DNA of 64,000 nucleotides from G963677085 sp963677085 (GTDB lineage Bacteria > Planctomycetota > Planctomycetia > Pirellulales > Thermoguttaceae): the NCBI GenBank assembly GCA_963677085.2, contig CAXXFH010000004.1:4464001-4528000 (forward strand). The letters are read 5' to 3'. Below, one piece after another: positions 16,232 to 25,492 of this stretch; position 1 is the stretch's first letter; each line of letters begins with the position of its first letter. A program made the position numbers and the translations under genes. The notes below the pieces were generated by a model. It had not been told where the DNA came from and did no database searches. It saw only the letters and a list, made by a program, of their open reading frames with translations.

Positions 16232-17260
16232 CTACGCATCGGCCCGCATCTGTTGCAGGTGGGGCGTGTCGACGATCGCGAATGGGTTGACCAGCCCTTG
16301 CCAGGGCTCACCTTTTTGCTCGATGTGATAGTCGGCAATCGGGCCCAGGCGACCGTCGGCCAGTTCGAGATAAGACACTCGTGCCGGGTCGAAGCCAAGA
16401 ATTCGCGCCAGCGTGGCGTCGAGCGCCGTGCAATTCGTGCTCACGGCAACCAGTCCCATCGGCTTGGGTGTGCCCATGATCGGGCCGTCGCCTTCCATGC
16501 ACAGGATGCCGTCGACAATAGCGATCGTCTTCGGAAGCGAAGCGTTGATGTCGACCACCGTTTGCGGAATGCCGGCGAAGTGCAGCACGTTTTTCGGCCA
16601 ACCGTAAATCTGGCCGGGCAGCGTGCCGTACATATTTTTCAACGACGCCGTCATGCCCACCCAATGATGCGTTTTCAGCTTGGGCATCGACACAATCAGG
16701 TCGGCTGCCGTTACAGCCGTGGGGAAAAAGAGCTCCTGCAGCTTGCTCGTGCCGCCGCGGTTTGCCACCGTGGTGGTTTCCGCGTAGTTGAAGTCGATAA
16801 ACGGAAGATTCTCCGAGCGGATCACGCTGTCGATTCCCGATTCCACCAGAGCCATGTCGGTATCGCGAACGTGGGCCGGCGCTTCGCCAACTGCCACGTC
16901 GGCACCCCAGGCCAGAAAGACTTCGGCCGCGGCTGCGACCATCGCCGGATGGGTAGTCATTTGAGGCGAACGCCGGTCGGGTTCCACCATGTTGGGCTTC
17001 AGGATCACCCGTTTGTCGCGAACCCAACTCGGGTCGAAACCGGTGGCGAGCAGACCGTCGCGGATGGTTCGCGCCAGCGGCCCACTGTAACGCTGATGCC
17101 GCGCGACAAACACCGACGCACGTTGCCCGGTCAATCGCTTGATCAGCGGAAAAGCCACGGCACCAACGGCCACAGCCGACGCGCCGGCCAAAAGGGCTCG
17201 CCGGTCGAATGTGCCGTTGGACGAGAGCGTTTTGTCTTGTTTCGGGCAACCGGGTTTCAT
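16232..17260 (-). CDS. DUF362-domain protein with Tat signal
   Basis: The N-terminus has twin arginines and a hydrophobic stretch (FDRRALLAGASAVAVGAVAF), a Tat export signal. The mature part carries the DUF362 segments: VILKPNMVEP, VGEAPAHV, VSMPKLKTHHWVGMTASLKN and VDGILCMEGDGPIMGTP. Family members are often linked to Fe-S or redox chemistry, but no CxxC ferredoxin domain is attached here and the reaction is unknown. Its ATG overlaps the upstream stop (ATGA), so it is translationally coupled to the prenyltransferase-repeat gene. 342 aa. Confidence 0.8.
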   Translation of the reverse strand: MKPGCPKQDKTLSSNGTFDRRALLAGASAVAVGAVAFPLIKRLTGQRASVFVARHQRYSGPLARTIRDGLLATGFDPSWVRDKRVILKPNMVEPDRRSPQMTTHPAMVAAAAEVFLAWGADVAVGEAPAHVRDTDMALVESGIDSVIRSENLPFIDFNYAETTTVANRGGTSKLQELFFPTAVTAADLIVSMPKLKTHHWVGMTASLKNMYGTLPGQIYGWPKNVLHFAGIPQTVVDINASLPKTIAIVDGILCMEGDGPIMGTPKPMGLVAVSTNCTALDATLARILGFDPARVSYLELADGRLGPIADYHIEQKGEPWQGLVNPFAIVDTPHLQQMRADA

Positions 17261-18183
17261 GATGATATAATTTCCTTTTCCGCGAACAAACCGCTTTTCG
17301 CCGGGTTCGCTGCGAGCACGGCCAGGGCCAGCTTGTAAGCAGAACGGTCTCGCGCGAGTGTGCGCTGGCAGGCCGCCGCGAGCCAACGCTGCGCGTTGTC
17401 GAACTGCAGCCCAAAGGCGGCACCGCCGAGCAGTGCGTAGGCCAACGACGCCGTTGTGGTTTGGCCGGAAAGTTCGCCGCGGAGGTAGTCCAACGAAGGA
17501 CGAACACGCTGCAGAGCGTCCGGTTCGCCGGCCAAGGCGGCCAACGCAAGGCCCGTGGATTGAACGACGGGCCGTAGCGTGTTGCCAAGCACCCGGGTGT
17601 TGCCGTAGTTCCACCCGCCCGAGGGCAACATGCGGTCGAGCAGCAGCCGAACCGCCTCGCGGCATCTCTCGTGTTGCCCGTTTCCTGTGGCCTTCAGGGC
17701 CAACACTTGAATTGCCGTAGGCTCAACCCAACTGTGGGTATCGGCGACCCAGGCCCAGCCGCGCAGGGTGGTGTCGTGCCCGAGCACGCCGGCATTGCTG
17801 AACGTGGTCCCCGCCGTCGCAAGAATCCACGAAACGGCGCGATCGATTGCGATTTGGCGAGACGCTACGACGGAGTCGTTGGGACGTTGAGCGTGGGTTT
17901 CGCCCAGAGCTTGTTTGGCGTCGAGGGCCGCGTGCCATGCCAAGACGGCCCAACCGGTCGGCCAACGGGGTGAGTCGCCTGCGCCGTCGATCGAAAGGCT
18001 GCCGTCTGGCGCCTGTTGGTCTACGAGCCACTGAAGGGCCACGTCGGCCGCTTGAAACCGTCTCGATGCCGTAAGGGCTAACGCACTAAGTGCTGTCGGT
18101 TCGGTGGCTGCCAGAGTGTCGGGCAGATAACCGACGACCGGCGTGCCGGCCAGGATCTCGACAGACTCTTTCAACCAATCCAT
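17257..18183 (-). CDS. Prenyltransferase/squalene-cyclase repeat-like alpha-helical protein
   Basis: The protein consists of alpha/alpha hairpins with QW-like repeats: ALQWLVDQQAPDGSLSIDG, AVSWILATAG, LDRMLPSGGWNYG, ending in LAYALLGGAAFGL. The DGSL and GGWNYG turns are typical of the prenyltransferase and squalene oxidase repeat barrel. The DxDD cyclase acid motif is not seen, so it is probably not an active cyclase. I start at ATG 18183 (MDWLKESVEIL) and not at the ATG 26 codons earlier; neither has a convincing ribosome site. It is coupled to the DUF362 gene, suggesting a shared function. About 308 aa. Confidence 0.65.
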   Translation of the reverse strand: MDWLKESVEILAGTPVVGYLPDTLAATEPTALSALALTASRRFQAADVALQWLVDQQAPDGSLSIDGAGDSPRWPTGWAVLAWHAALDAKQALGETHAQRPNDSVVASRQIAIDRAVSWILATAGTTFSNAGVLGHDTTLRGWAWVADTHSWVEPTAIQVLALKATGNGQHERCREAVRLLLDRMLPSGGWNYGNTRVLGNTLRPVVQSTGLALAALAGEPDALQRVRPSLDYLRGELSGQTTTASLAYALLGGAAFGLQFDNAQRWLAAACQRTLARDRSAYKLALAVLAANPAKSGLFAEKEIISS

Positions 18184-18620
18184 CGTATCGAGGCTCGTGT
18201 TCGTGCGGGGCTGCGGGAAGGGTGAGCACGAATGGTCCCGGACAATCAGAGAACCAAGCATTCAGAAAAACGCCACAAGGTGACGCCCTCGTTGAAAGTC
18301 TAGCTCACCAGCCTCTATGGAATGGCGCCGCGATGAACCAACCTAAATGGTTGCTTGCTTTGGCACGACTTCGAAAGGAGAAATCGAACAAGCAGAGCGA
18401 CAGGTTCCCGCCAATCATCACAGCCGATCGCTTAGCCATCTCGTCGTGGTACATTTGGCGAGTGGATACGCACTGCCTGGCGTGGGGGTATTTGTCGCGC
18501 CATCGATTGAATTTGATTCCGGGTTGGTTTGTCGACCAGTGATCGACGCCCAGTGATCGACACGGAGATGCGAGCCGCCTGAGGCGACCCGCCTCTTACG
18601 AAACCCAACAAGGCGCGAGT
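18184..18620. other. Gene-free stretch
   Basis: I see no convincing gene, RNA or repeat here apart from a short inverted GCC/GGC-rich segment near 18570-18590. It contains the promoter region of the prenyltransferase-repeat gene and lies past the end of the minus-strand zinc-ribbon gene. Confidence 0.5.
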
Positions 18621-19319
18621 CTAAATCACTCCGGTCGGCGGTCCTTGCCAGACCCATCCCATGCCGGCCACCCAGGCGAGCAACACGGTCAGCAGCACGT
18701 AGAACACGTAATGCAGCGCGCCGTTGCCATAGTCTAAATCGAGACTCATGTTGGGCGCCACACCGCCGAGAGCGACGAACGGGGGTATCACGAACATCCA
18801 CTGCCAGAGTTCGGGCTCGGGGAAGAGGAAAACCCGAGATACATAGGCAAAGACACCCCAGAGGACCGTATAGACGGTTCCGCAGATCAACGCACGGATC
18901 CAAAGCTGCACGCCGCGATAGGGTTCGAGTTCGTCGTTGCGCAGAAACGTGTAGGCTGCCACGACCAGGGCCGGCGACAAGATAAGCAAGCCCACGCCTC
19001 GCACTACAAGGCTTCCGGCAATGACCTTGCCGGCGACGAACGAAATCGCCAAAACCATCAGCACGCCGGCAGCGATGCCAGCCGCCACGACCGGTTGAAA
19101 GGTGGTTTCTTCCCGGGCGACGGGCTTGGTGAGCATCTCACCCGAACGTCCCCGTCCGCCGTCGGAAAACTCCTCGGCGCCGTGAACCTTCACTTCGCCC
19201 GTCTTTTCCGGCACCTTGATCGTATTTTTACAGCTAGGGCAGGGCCCCGACTTGCCGGCGAATTTATCGCTAACTTTGAAGCTTTTGTGGCAACTGGGAC
19301 AGACGACGAGTATCGACAT
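18621..19319 (-). CDS. Membrane protein with N-terminal zinc ribbon
   Basis: A zinc ribbon opens the protein: CPSCHKSF and CPSCKNTI within residues 7-36. A linker follows, then about five hydrophobic helices (for example VVAAGIAAGVLMVLAISFVA and VFYVLLTVLLAWVAGMGWVW). This layout, a cytosolic ribbon tethered to a polytopic membrane part, is frequent in planctomycetes and has no known function. The start is set at MSILVVCPSC, directly before the ribbon. 232 aa. Confidence 0.7.
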   Translation of the reverse strand: MSILVVCPSCHKSFKVSDKFAGKSGPCPSCKNTIKVPEKTGEVKVHGAEEFSDGGRGRSGEMLTKPVAREETTFQPVVAAGIAAGVLMVLAISFVAGKVIAGSLVVRGVGLLILSPALVVAAYTFLRNDELEPYRGVQLWIRALICGTVYTVLWGVFAYVSRVFLFPEPELWQWMFVIPPFVALGGVAPNMSLDLDYGNGALHYVFYVLLTVLLAWVAGMGWVWQGPPTGVI

Positions 19320-19684
19320 ACCACGACTCGCGGGGGAAAACAGCGACGAGGAAGATCTCTCTATTCCAACCAGCAAACCCATAGTGTCGCAGACTGGCAA
19401 CCCGTGTCAAGCATACGCCGTCACCCGGCGATGCCACGGCTGGGCCATCGGTCGGGCTGGCCTTGCGGCTAGGCAAAAGGGTGGTGCCGCCACGACGCCC
19501 TTTGGGGGCGATTCTGCGCAAGGTACTTGCCCCAGTACGGCAAGACGGTGTTGAGGAGCCAGTTGGGAAAGAAACCCGATACTGTGGGAACCACATGATG
19601 ATTGTTTCTGTTTCGATAGTAAGGTACCATTGATAGAAGATGCTACCGTGGTGGTCCTTCCGACCTTCTCGGGGGGGTGACTGG
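19320..19684. other. Intergenic region between divergent genes
   Basis: Holds the 5' regions of the membrane zinc-ribbon gene and the divergent double-zinc-ribbon gene. A GTGGTGCCGCCAC palindrome lies near 19481. Nothing else recognised. Confidence 0.4.
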
Positions 19685-20434
19685 ATGTCGGCGGAGGCTC
19701 CTATGCTCGAATTCCTCTGTCCCAATGGGCACCAAATCCATTGCGCGGACACCATGGCGGGGCGGGCGGCTAAGTGTCCCCGTTGCGGGGTGAAGTTTCG
19801 GATTCCCGATCCGGCCGACATCGAACAGGCTACGCACAGTGACGACGAGATTGGCTTTGCGGGAACCGAACTCACCGATTCCAACCTCGGATCCGAACCA
19901 TCGATGAAGGAGGAGGCTCAAATCGAGTTTCTTTGTCCCAACGGGCACCGATTGCACGGCTCGGCAACGCTGCAGGGCAGACCCGGTGAATGCCCCGAAT
20001 GCGGCGCCCGGTTTCGCATCCCTTCGTACGATGCGCTCACCGAGAAGGAGCAAGAAGAAGCCGAGCAAGACTTGGGAGTCGGACGTGCCGATGGGGTGCC
20101 GCCGAACGTACCGGCCGGATTGCCGCAGGTTGACAAAGCGGGAGATTCAGCGATCATCCCGTCCGCGGCGTCACCGCCGTCAAACGCCCTGATCGACATG
20201 TTCCCACGCCTTTGGGCAACCAAGCCCGAGAATGCGACGGTGGAACTCCACCTTAGCGACGGCGAGACGGTCGTTGTCGACCAATTCGCTCCGGCCTTGT
20301 CGCATCAAACCCATGGTGTGTTCGCCGTGAAGGATGGCGAAGACAACTTCACGCTAACCCTGGTCCGCTGGGACTCGGTGGTGCGCGTGCAGGTAAAAGG
20401 AATCGACAAGCTTCCGCCCGAGATGAAGTCGTGA
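19685..20434 (+). CDS. Protein with two zinc-ribbon-like repeats
   Basis: Two repeats of about 40 residues are present: LEFLCPNGHQIHCADTMAGR followed by CPRCGVKFRIPD, and IEFLCPNGHRLHGSATLQGR followed by CPECGARFRIPS. Each gives one CPxG plus CPxC metal site. The C-terminal domain (about 170-249) is beta-rich and ends VRVQVKGIDKLPPEM. No membrane segment. The start is preceded by a GGGGGTG site. Function unknown; such ribbons suggest protein or nucleic-acid contacts. 249 aa. Confidence 0.7.
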   Translation: MSAEAPMLEFLCPNGHQIHCADTMAGRAAKCPRCGVKFRIPDPADIEQATHSDDEIGFAGTELTDSNLGSEPSMKEEAQIEFLCPNGHRLHGSATLQGRPGECPECGARFRIPSYDALTEKEQEEAEQDLGVGRADGVPPNVPAGLPQVDKAGDSAIIPSAASPPSNALIDMFPRLWATKPENATVELHLSDGETVVVDQFAPALSHQTHGVFAVKDGEDNFTLTLVRWDSVVRVQVKGIDKLPPEMKS

Positions 20435-20443
20435 GCGTTTGAG

Positions 20444-20941
20444 CTAATGTGCTTCGTCTAGCAAGTCGCCTTCGGTGATCATCGTGAACCCTTTGGCGGC
20501 CAGCGTCTCTTGGCCCATCTCGATATTGTCGACCATCAGGGCCACGGCCGCCCGATCCCGAGGGCGAACCAGCAACGGATAGGCCTGGATGATGTTCACC
20601 TCGGCCTGAAGCAGCGCGGTGCACACGTCGATCAGCGGCTGGTTGCCGTCGGGTAGTTCGATGCCGATCAGGTCGCTTTCGATGATCGCCAAGCCGGCCC
20701 GCTCCAGAATCTCTCGGCCTTCCTCTGGATGGCTCAGCAACAGACGCACGAAGGCACACTCCGAGGAGTCGACAATCGACAGGGCAACGATGCGCACCTT
20801 GCTCCCCTCGAACCGGCGCACCAATTCCAGCAACTGCCCCACCCGATTCTCGAGAAACACGGTGAATTGGCGGATTGCCGGGTAGTTGCGTCCCCGCATC
20901 GTGGAAAAATCGGTAGTACCAGCCGCTTCGTCGAAACTCAT
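20444..20941 (-). CDS. ACT-domain regulatory protein
   Basis: Two ACT-like units are visible: FTVFLENRVGQLLELVRRFE with VRIVALSIVDS in the first half, and IDVCTALLQAEVNIIQAYPL in the second. ACT pairs bind amino acids and regulate metabolic enzymes. The protein carries no enzyme domain and its partner is not in the window. 165 aa. It is convergent with the double-zinc-ribbon gene, 9 bases apart. Confidence 0.75.
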   Translation of the reverse strand: MSFDEAAGTTDFSTMRGRNYPAIRQFTVFLENRVGQLLELVRRFEGSKVRIVALSIVDSSECAFVRLLLSHPEEGREILERAGLAIIESDLIGIELPDGNQPLIDVCTALLQAEVNIIQAYPLLVRPRDRAAVALMVDNIEMGQETLAAKGFTMITEGDLLDEAH

Positions 20942-21393
20942 GCCTTACAACCGCGGGAGAGAGACTTAGTTATGGTTCGCGTGGGAACATCGATCCGTTT
21001 CCCACGAATGGAGGTGTTGGCTGATTGCGACTCAGATCGACGATCTGATCACACCTAGTCACACTGGCACGAAGCCGATGGGATGCGAAGCCACCTAACT
21101 ATAGGCGCTTGGCCAGTTTCCGTCAACCGCGATGGCGCGACAGCATTGCAATCCACGAGAAGGCGTCGCACACGGCGGAGCCTTGCCAAGCGGTGTCCGC
21201 CTATCAGGAATCCAAGGCGATGACTAAGATGAGGGCGGCCCGACAAATGACTTCCCGTTTTCTATGGCGGAACCCGAGGACCGTCGCGAAGCATGGCCCG
21301 GCAAATCGGTATGTTATTTGTCGGTCGATCCGAAGAGTGCCTGAAAGCTTGGTAACCATTTTTCGCCCCCCTGAGCTGGACTTCTTTACGACG
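20942..21393. other. Gene-free stretch
   Basis: The thioesterase frame is open upstream to 21109 but that part shows no family similarity or ribosome site, so it is treated as leader. Nothing else is recognised in this stretch. Confidence 0.4.
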
Positions 21394-21792
21394 ATGCTTA
21401 CCGAACACGAAATCGAGATCCGCGTTCGTTATCAGGAAACCGACCCCATGGGTTTCCTGCACCACAGCACCTATTTGACCTACTTTGAAATCGGCCGCAC
21501 CGAGTTGCTCAGGGCATCGGGAGGCAGTTACCGCAAAATGGAGGAGGACGGCCTGCTGATCGTGGTGGCCAAGGCCGAAGTCCGCTACCGCAAGCCGGCG
21601 CGATACGACGATCTGCTTATCGTTCGCACGAAGGTCACCCGGGTAACGGCCGCCAAAATCGAGCATGCCTACCAACTATTGCGCGACGGCGAGATCCTGG
21701 CCGTCGGCAACGTGACCTTGGCCATGGTCGACCGTTCCGGCCACATCCAGCACATCCCCGACTGGATGCAAATGGAAGCCGGCCGCCAATAG
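21394..21792 (+). CDS. Acyl-CoA thioesterase, YbgC/4-hydroxybenzoyl-CoA thioesterase-like hot-dog fold
   Basis: The family signature is RVRYQETDPMGFLHHSTYLTY, written here in two parts: RVRYQETDPMGF (with the catalytic aspartate) and LHHSTYLTYFE. Then KAEVRYRKPARYDD and a C-terminal strand. Length 132 aa is standard. It hydrolyses acyl-CoA thioesters in the cytoplasm; in other bacteria relatives sit with Tol-Pal genes, which are not seen here. Confidence 0.85.
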   Translation: MLTEHEIEIRVRYQETDPMGFLHHSTYLTYFEIGRTELLRASGGSYRKMEEDGLLIVVAKAEVRYRKPARYDDLLIVRTKVTRVTAAKIEHAYQLLRDGEILAVGNVTLAMVDRSGHIQHIPDWMQMEAGRQ

Positions 21793-21887
21793 GACAAGGC
21801 TTTTTCTTTGACGAAAAATCCACGGTGCCATGGACGGCTCGCCTGCCCTTGCTTCAGCAGCGGCGGACAATCAGCCACTGGCAGCCG

Positions 21888-22547
21888 TTACCCTCCCACA
21901 CCGACGAAGGGGTTCGTGCGTTTTTCGATGCCCACGGTCGTTGCCGGGCCGTGGCCGGGCAGCAGGACCGTATCGTCGGATAGTGTGAAGAGCTTCTGAT
22001 GGATGCCCTCGCGGAGGGCTTTGAAGTTGCCGTCGGGGAAGTCGTGGCGACCAATGCTGCCCGAGAAGATCACGTCGCCCACGAAAACGATCGGTTGTTC
22101 GTTATTCTCGATCAGATACACGACGTGTCCAGCCGAATGCCCGGGGATGGCGAAGACTTTTAGCGAAAAACCGGCCAGTTGACGGGTGTCGCCGTCGTCG
22201 ACCGTTTCGTCGGCCTCGGGGCTGACCAATCCCACGCCAAATGCGGCCGAGAGGTTCAATTGTGGGTCGGTCAGCTTTGCGGCATCGATGGAGCCAATTA
22301 CCAGCGGACAGTCGGGCCAGTGGGCTTTGAGTGAGCCATTGCCAGCGATGTGGTCGCTGTGGCCGTGGGTGTTGAGGATCGCCGCCGGGGTTAGCTGGTA
22401 TTGATTGAGGTATTCCACGATCTTGTCGGGCTCCAAGCCGGGGTCTACCACCAGGCAGTCACTGCGGTCGGGCCAGCGTGCCACATAGCAGTTTTCTTCG
22501 AACGGGACAGACACGATGGCGGTGATCTCAGGTTCTGGCGAACGCAA
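21888..22547 (-). CDS. Metallo-beta-lactamase-fold hydrolase, glyoxalase II-like
   Basis: The metal motif THGHSDHIAGN is clear, with further ligands in IPGHSAGHVV and VGDVIFSGSIGRHDFPDG and the last in LPGHGPATTVGIEK. These match the small glyoxalase II-like hydrolases. A TTG start at 22547 is proposed because GAGGAG lies 8 bases upstream and the protein then begins just before the first strand (ITAIVSVPFEENCYV). Longer in-frame starts show no similarity. 219 aa. Confidence 0.8.
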   Translation of the reverse strand: MRSPEPEITAIVSVPFEENCYVARWPDRSDCLVVDPGLEPDKIVEYLNQYQLTPAAILNTHGHSDHIAGNGSLKAHWPDCPLVIGSIDAAKLTDPQLNLSAAFGVGLVSPEADETVDDGDTRQLAGFSLKVFAIPGHSAGHVVYLIENNEQPIVFVGDVIFSGSIGRHDFPDGNFKALREGIHQKLFTLSDDTVLLPGHGPATTVGIEKRTNPFVGVGG

Positions 22548-22923
22548 AACTGGGCTCCTCACGAAGGCGGAAAATGGGTAAACTACGGAAACCGTTGATG
22601 GATGTGCGGAACGGACGATCCCTGCCGACTGGGTAAGCCACCCTTGGGCGTCAAAACATTGTAATTCTGTCTTGAAGATATTGCGATAAGGCCAAAGAAT
22701 GGGATGGCAACTCACCGCCCAGTTTAATTGGTGTCGAACGTGGAATTGCTAGCACCAGAACACCTTGTCGCGTAAACAGGGCGTCAACCGTCTGTTTTCC
22801 AGCTACTTGGCACATCACTTGCGTTTAATTCCCACTTAGGCGAGACAACAACCGGCGAAACGATTTCCAACGATTGCGAAATCGTTCACCGTCTTCAACG
22901 TTGATGGCAAAGGAGTGTACCCG
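22548..22923. other. Intergenic region between divergent genes
   Basis: Contains the promoters of the hydrolase and the DUF1571 gene. No further feature recognised. Confidence 0.4.
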
Positions 22924-24132
22924 ATGACCCGAAGCACCGTGTCCTACCGTTGGCTTTCTGCGCTAACGTTGACGGCGCTGTTCCTATTGCCTGCGGCAGC
23001 TCTGGCACAATACGGTTCATCGTATGACCGATACCCGTCGCAAGGCTACCCCGCTCAGGCCACTCAGGTTCGGCCGTCGGCTCAAGCACCATACGCCCAG
23101 CAACCAGCACAAGCGCCGTATGCCCAGCAGCCGGCGCAATCGCCGTACAACCAGCAACAGCAGCCAGCGCAAGCGCCCTACGCCCAGCAGCCGGCCTATG
23201 GGACGACACCGCAGCGTTCTTATCAACAATCGGCACCTGCCGGGCAAACGGCTCAACCGAGAGCCCCCTATCGTCCTGCCCAAGCGGCAAACGGTTATGG
23301 GAACCAAGTGCCCATGCAGCAAACCCAGCCCGGCTATCCGGCCGCTTCGCAAGCGGCAGCCCAACAGCCGCTCCGTGTGGCGGAACGCGGTCCGGAGATG
23401 GGATCGGCGGCTTCGTTCATGGCGGCCGCCAACCCCAACGAACACCCGCTGATGGCCTGCCTGCGTTGGGCCCGCGAAGGCTCGAAAAACATCGAGAGAA
23501 TCCAAGACTACTCGGCCACCATGATCAAGCGAGAACGCATCAAGGGTGCGGTGGGTGAGCACGAGTACATGTTCGTTAAAATTCGTCACCGGCCCTTCAG
23601 CGTGTACGGCTATTTCGTCGGTCCCGAGTCGATGAAGGGACAAGAGGTAATCTATGTGGCCGGCAAGAACGACGGCAAGATGTGGGCCCATGGCACGGGT
23701 ATGAAAAAGACCATGTTCGGTACGGTTTCGCTTCCGCCCGACGGTTTCATCGCCATGCAGGGGCAGCGGTATCCGATCACGGAAATCGGTGTCCTCAACC
23801 TCACGCGTCGCATGATCGAAATCGGTGAGCACGATTCGCAATTCGGCGAGTGCGAGGTGAACTGCTACCCGGGAGTGAAGATCGACGGTCGCTCCTGCAC
23901 CTGCATTCAGGTGAAGCACCCCGTGCCGCGGCGAGATTTTCTGTTCCACTTGGCTCGGATTTTTGTCGACGACGAACTCAACGTCCCCATCCGTTACGCT
24001 TCGTGGAGTTGGCCCAAGCAGCCCGGCGGCACCCCCGAATTGCTCGAGGAATACACCTACGTCAATCTGCGGTTGAACAACGGATTTACCGATGCCGATT
24101 TCGACATCCGCAACCCGAACTACCAGTTCTGA
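22924..24132 (+). CDS. DUF1571 protein with proline/glutamine-rich repeat region
   Basis: A signal peptide (ending in PAAALAQ) leads into a low-complexity segment, residues about 35-105, built from repeats such as AQAPYAQQPAQ. The C-terminal 210 residues carry the planctomycete DUF1571 domain: IQDYSATMIKRERIKG, RHRPFSVYGYFVGPESMKGQ, EVIYVAGKNDGKMWAHG and LLEEYTYVNLRLN. The protein is exported to the periplasm or cell surface; the function of DUF1571 is unknown. ATG 22924 has AAGGAG about 9 bases upstream. 402 aa. Confidence 0.8.
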   Translation: MTRSTVSYRWLSALTLTALFLLPAAALAQYGSSYDRYPSQGYPAQATQVRPSAQAPYAQQPAQAPYAQQPAQSPYNQQQQPAQAPYAQQPAYGTTPQRSYQQSAPAGQTAQPRAPYRPAQAANGYGNQVPMQQTQPGYPAASQAAAQQPLRVAERGPEMGSAASFMAAANPNEHPLMACLRWAREGSKNIERIQDYSATMIKRERIKGAVGEHEYMFVKIRHRPFSVYGYFVGPESMKGQEVIYVAGKNDGKMWAHGTGMKKTMFGTVSLPPDGFIAMQGQRYPITEIGVLNLTRRMIEIGEHDSQFGECEVNCYPGVKIDGRSCTCIQVKHPVPRRDFLFHLARIFVDDELNVPIRYASWSWPKQPGGTPELLEEYTYVNLRLNNGFTDADFDIRNPNYQF

Positions 24133-24166
24133 CGGAAGCTCTTTGCTACACAAAGGAAGTCTCGCT

Positions 24167-24199
24167 AAAGAGCCGTTCCCCGCCCGGGTACGGCTCTTT
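24167..24199 (+). terminator. Hairpin terminator after the DUF1571 gene
   Basis: A 10-bp perfect stem AAAGAGCCGT/ACGGCTCTTT with a 13-base loop lies 34 bases past the DUF1571 stop. The right arm ends in TTT; no longer U run follows, so efficiency is uncertain. Confidence 0.6.
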
Positions 24200-24221
24200 G
24201 GTTAGGTGCCACCGCCGTCCG

Positions 24222-25100
24222 ATGCTACAAACCGCACCGCCGTCGCCGCCGCTTGAAACACCGAAGCGCTTTTCCTTGGTTGGCCGAGTGTTCGGAAGCG
24301 TGTGGCGTTGCGCCCGGCCGCTACTGGTAGCCTACCTGCTCATCGTGGTGATAATGATGTTCCTCGAAGAGACTCTTATTTTCTTCCCCAGCCGCTACCC
24401 GGCGGGCGATTGGCACCCGCCCGGGTTGACGTTCGAAGACGTTTGGTTCGAGGCGGCCGACGGTACGCGACTTCACGGTTGGTACGTGCCACACGACAGT
24501 CCCCGCGCGGCCGTGCTCTTTTGCCACGGAAACGCCGGAAATCTCGCGCATCGTGCTGAGATGTTGCGCGTACTCAACGAGGTGGTGGGCGTCTCGGTCC
24601 TGATCTTCGACTACCGTGGCTACGGTCGTAGCGAGGGAAAGCCCAACGAGAAGGGTGTTTTAGCCGACGCCCGGGCGGCCCGAGCGTGGCTGGCGCAGCG
24701 CGAGGGCGTTGCCGAGAACGAACTGGTGATGATGGGTCGCTCGCTGGGCGGGGCCGTGGCCGTCGATTTGGCTGCCAAGGACGGTGCTCGCGCGTTGGTC
24801 GTGGAAAGCTCCTTCAATTCGTTGCCCGAAGTGGCCGCGTACCACTATCCTTGGCTGCCCGTGCGACTAGCGATGCACACTCGGCTCGACTCGGCCTCGA
24901 AGATCGTCGACTATCACGGCCCGTTGTTGATCACTCACAGCACGTACGACACGATCGTGCCGTACGAGTTCGGCAAGCGACTGTTCGACGCCGCCAACGA
25001 GCCCAAGCAAATGATCACCTTCGAGGACCGCGACCACAACGACCCCCAGCCGATGCATTACTACGCTGAACTGAAGGGTTTTCTCGACGCGACGAAGTAG
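24222..25100 (+). CDS. Membrane-anchored alpha/beta hydrolase
   Basis: One N-terminal membrane segment (ARPLLVAYLLIVVIMMFLEE) anchors a serine hydrolase domain: VLFCHGNAGNLAHRAEM (oxyanion region), MGRSLGGAVAVDLA with the nucleophile serine, THSTYDTIVPYE with the aspartate and DRDHNDPQ with the histidine. It resembles the YfhR/BEM46 group of esterase-like proteins. Substrate unknown. The start is placed at the ATG that follows the terminator. 292 aa. Confidence 0.8.
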   Translation: MLQTAPPSPPLETPKRFSLVGRVFGSVWRCARPLLVAYLLIVVIMMFLEETLIFFPSRYPAGDWHPPGLTFEDVWFEAADGTRLHGWYVPHDSPRAAVLFCHGNAGNLAHRAEMLRVLNEVVGVSVLIFDYRGYGRSEGKPNEKGVLADARAARAWLAQREGVAENELVMMGRSLGGAVAVDLAAKDGARALVVESSFNSLPEVAAYHYPWLPVRLAMHTRLDSASKIVDYHGPLLITHSTYDTIVPYEFGKRLFDAANEPKQMITFEDRDHNDPQPMHYYAELKGFLDATK

Positions 25101-25492
25101 CGACGGCGTTGATTTCGCATGTCGGGTGGGGCTATTCTTTTCCGGAATTTGGTGCCGTTCCTTCGGCCCACAGCCACGACTGAGAATCCCGCTCAGGTCG
25201 TTTGGGCGGCCATAATTCGTGTGTTCCCGCCACTTGGGCGCCGCTCTGGTTCGCCGCAACTCCATTGGCAATAGCATCTTACGGCAAGAACGGATTTCTC
25301 GTCTGAGATTCTCTCGGGTAGACCTAAATATATACAGTGGCAGTAGTAGCATGGTTCGTCCTCGGAATCGTAGATCCTTGCACTCAGCGTAGCGATTCTG
25401 CGGCCTGTGGTTACTGCCTAGAGGGGGAGGCCGCTTTGCCGTCCCTGCCGCTTCCGCGCGTTGTTTGTCCGATGTTCCGATAGTCGTCCATC
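25101..25492. other. Gene-free region upstream of module 1
   Basis: No gene or repeat recognised. It should contain the promoter of the first sigma/FecR module. Confidence 0.4.

Noticed and set aside
22990..23200. CRISPR-like spacing of repeats
   Set aside because: The repeats are coding, in frame and of variable short units; no spacers of constant length.
23017..24153. Open frame of 378 codons opposite the DUF1571 gene
   Set aside because: Low-complexity shadow of the repeat region; the plus-strand product has signal peptide and family motifs.
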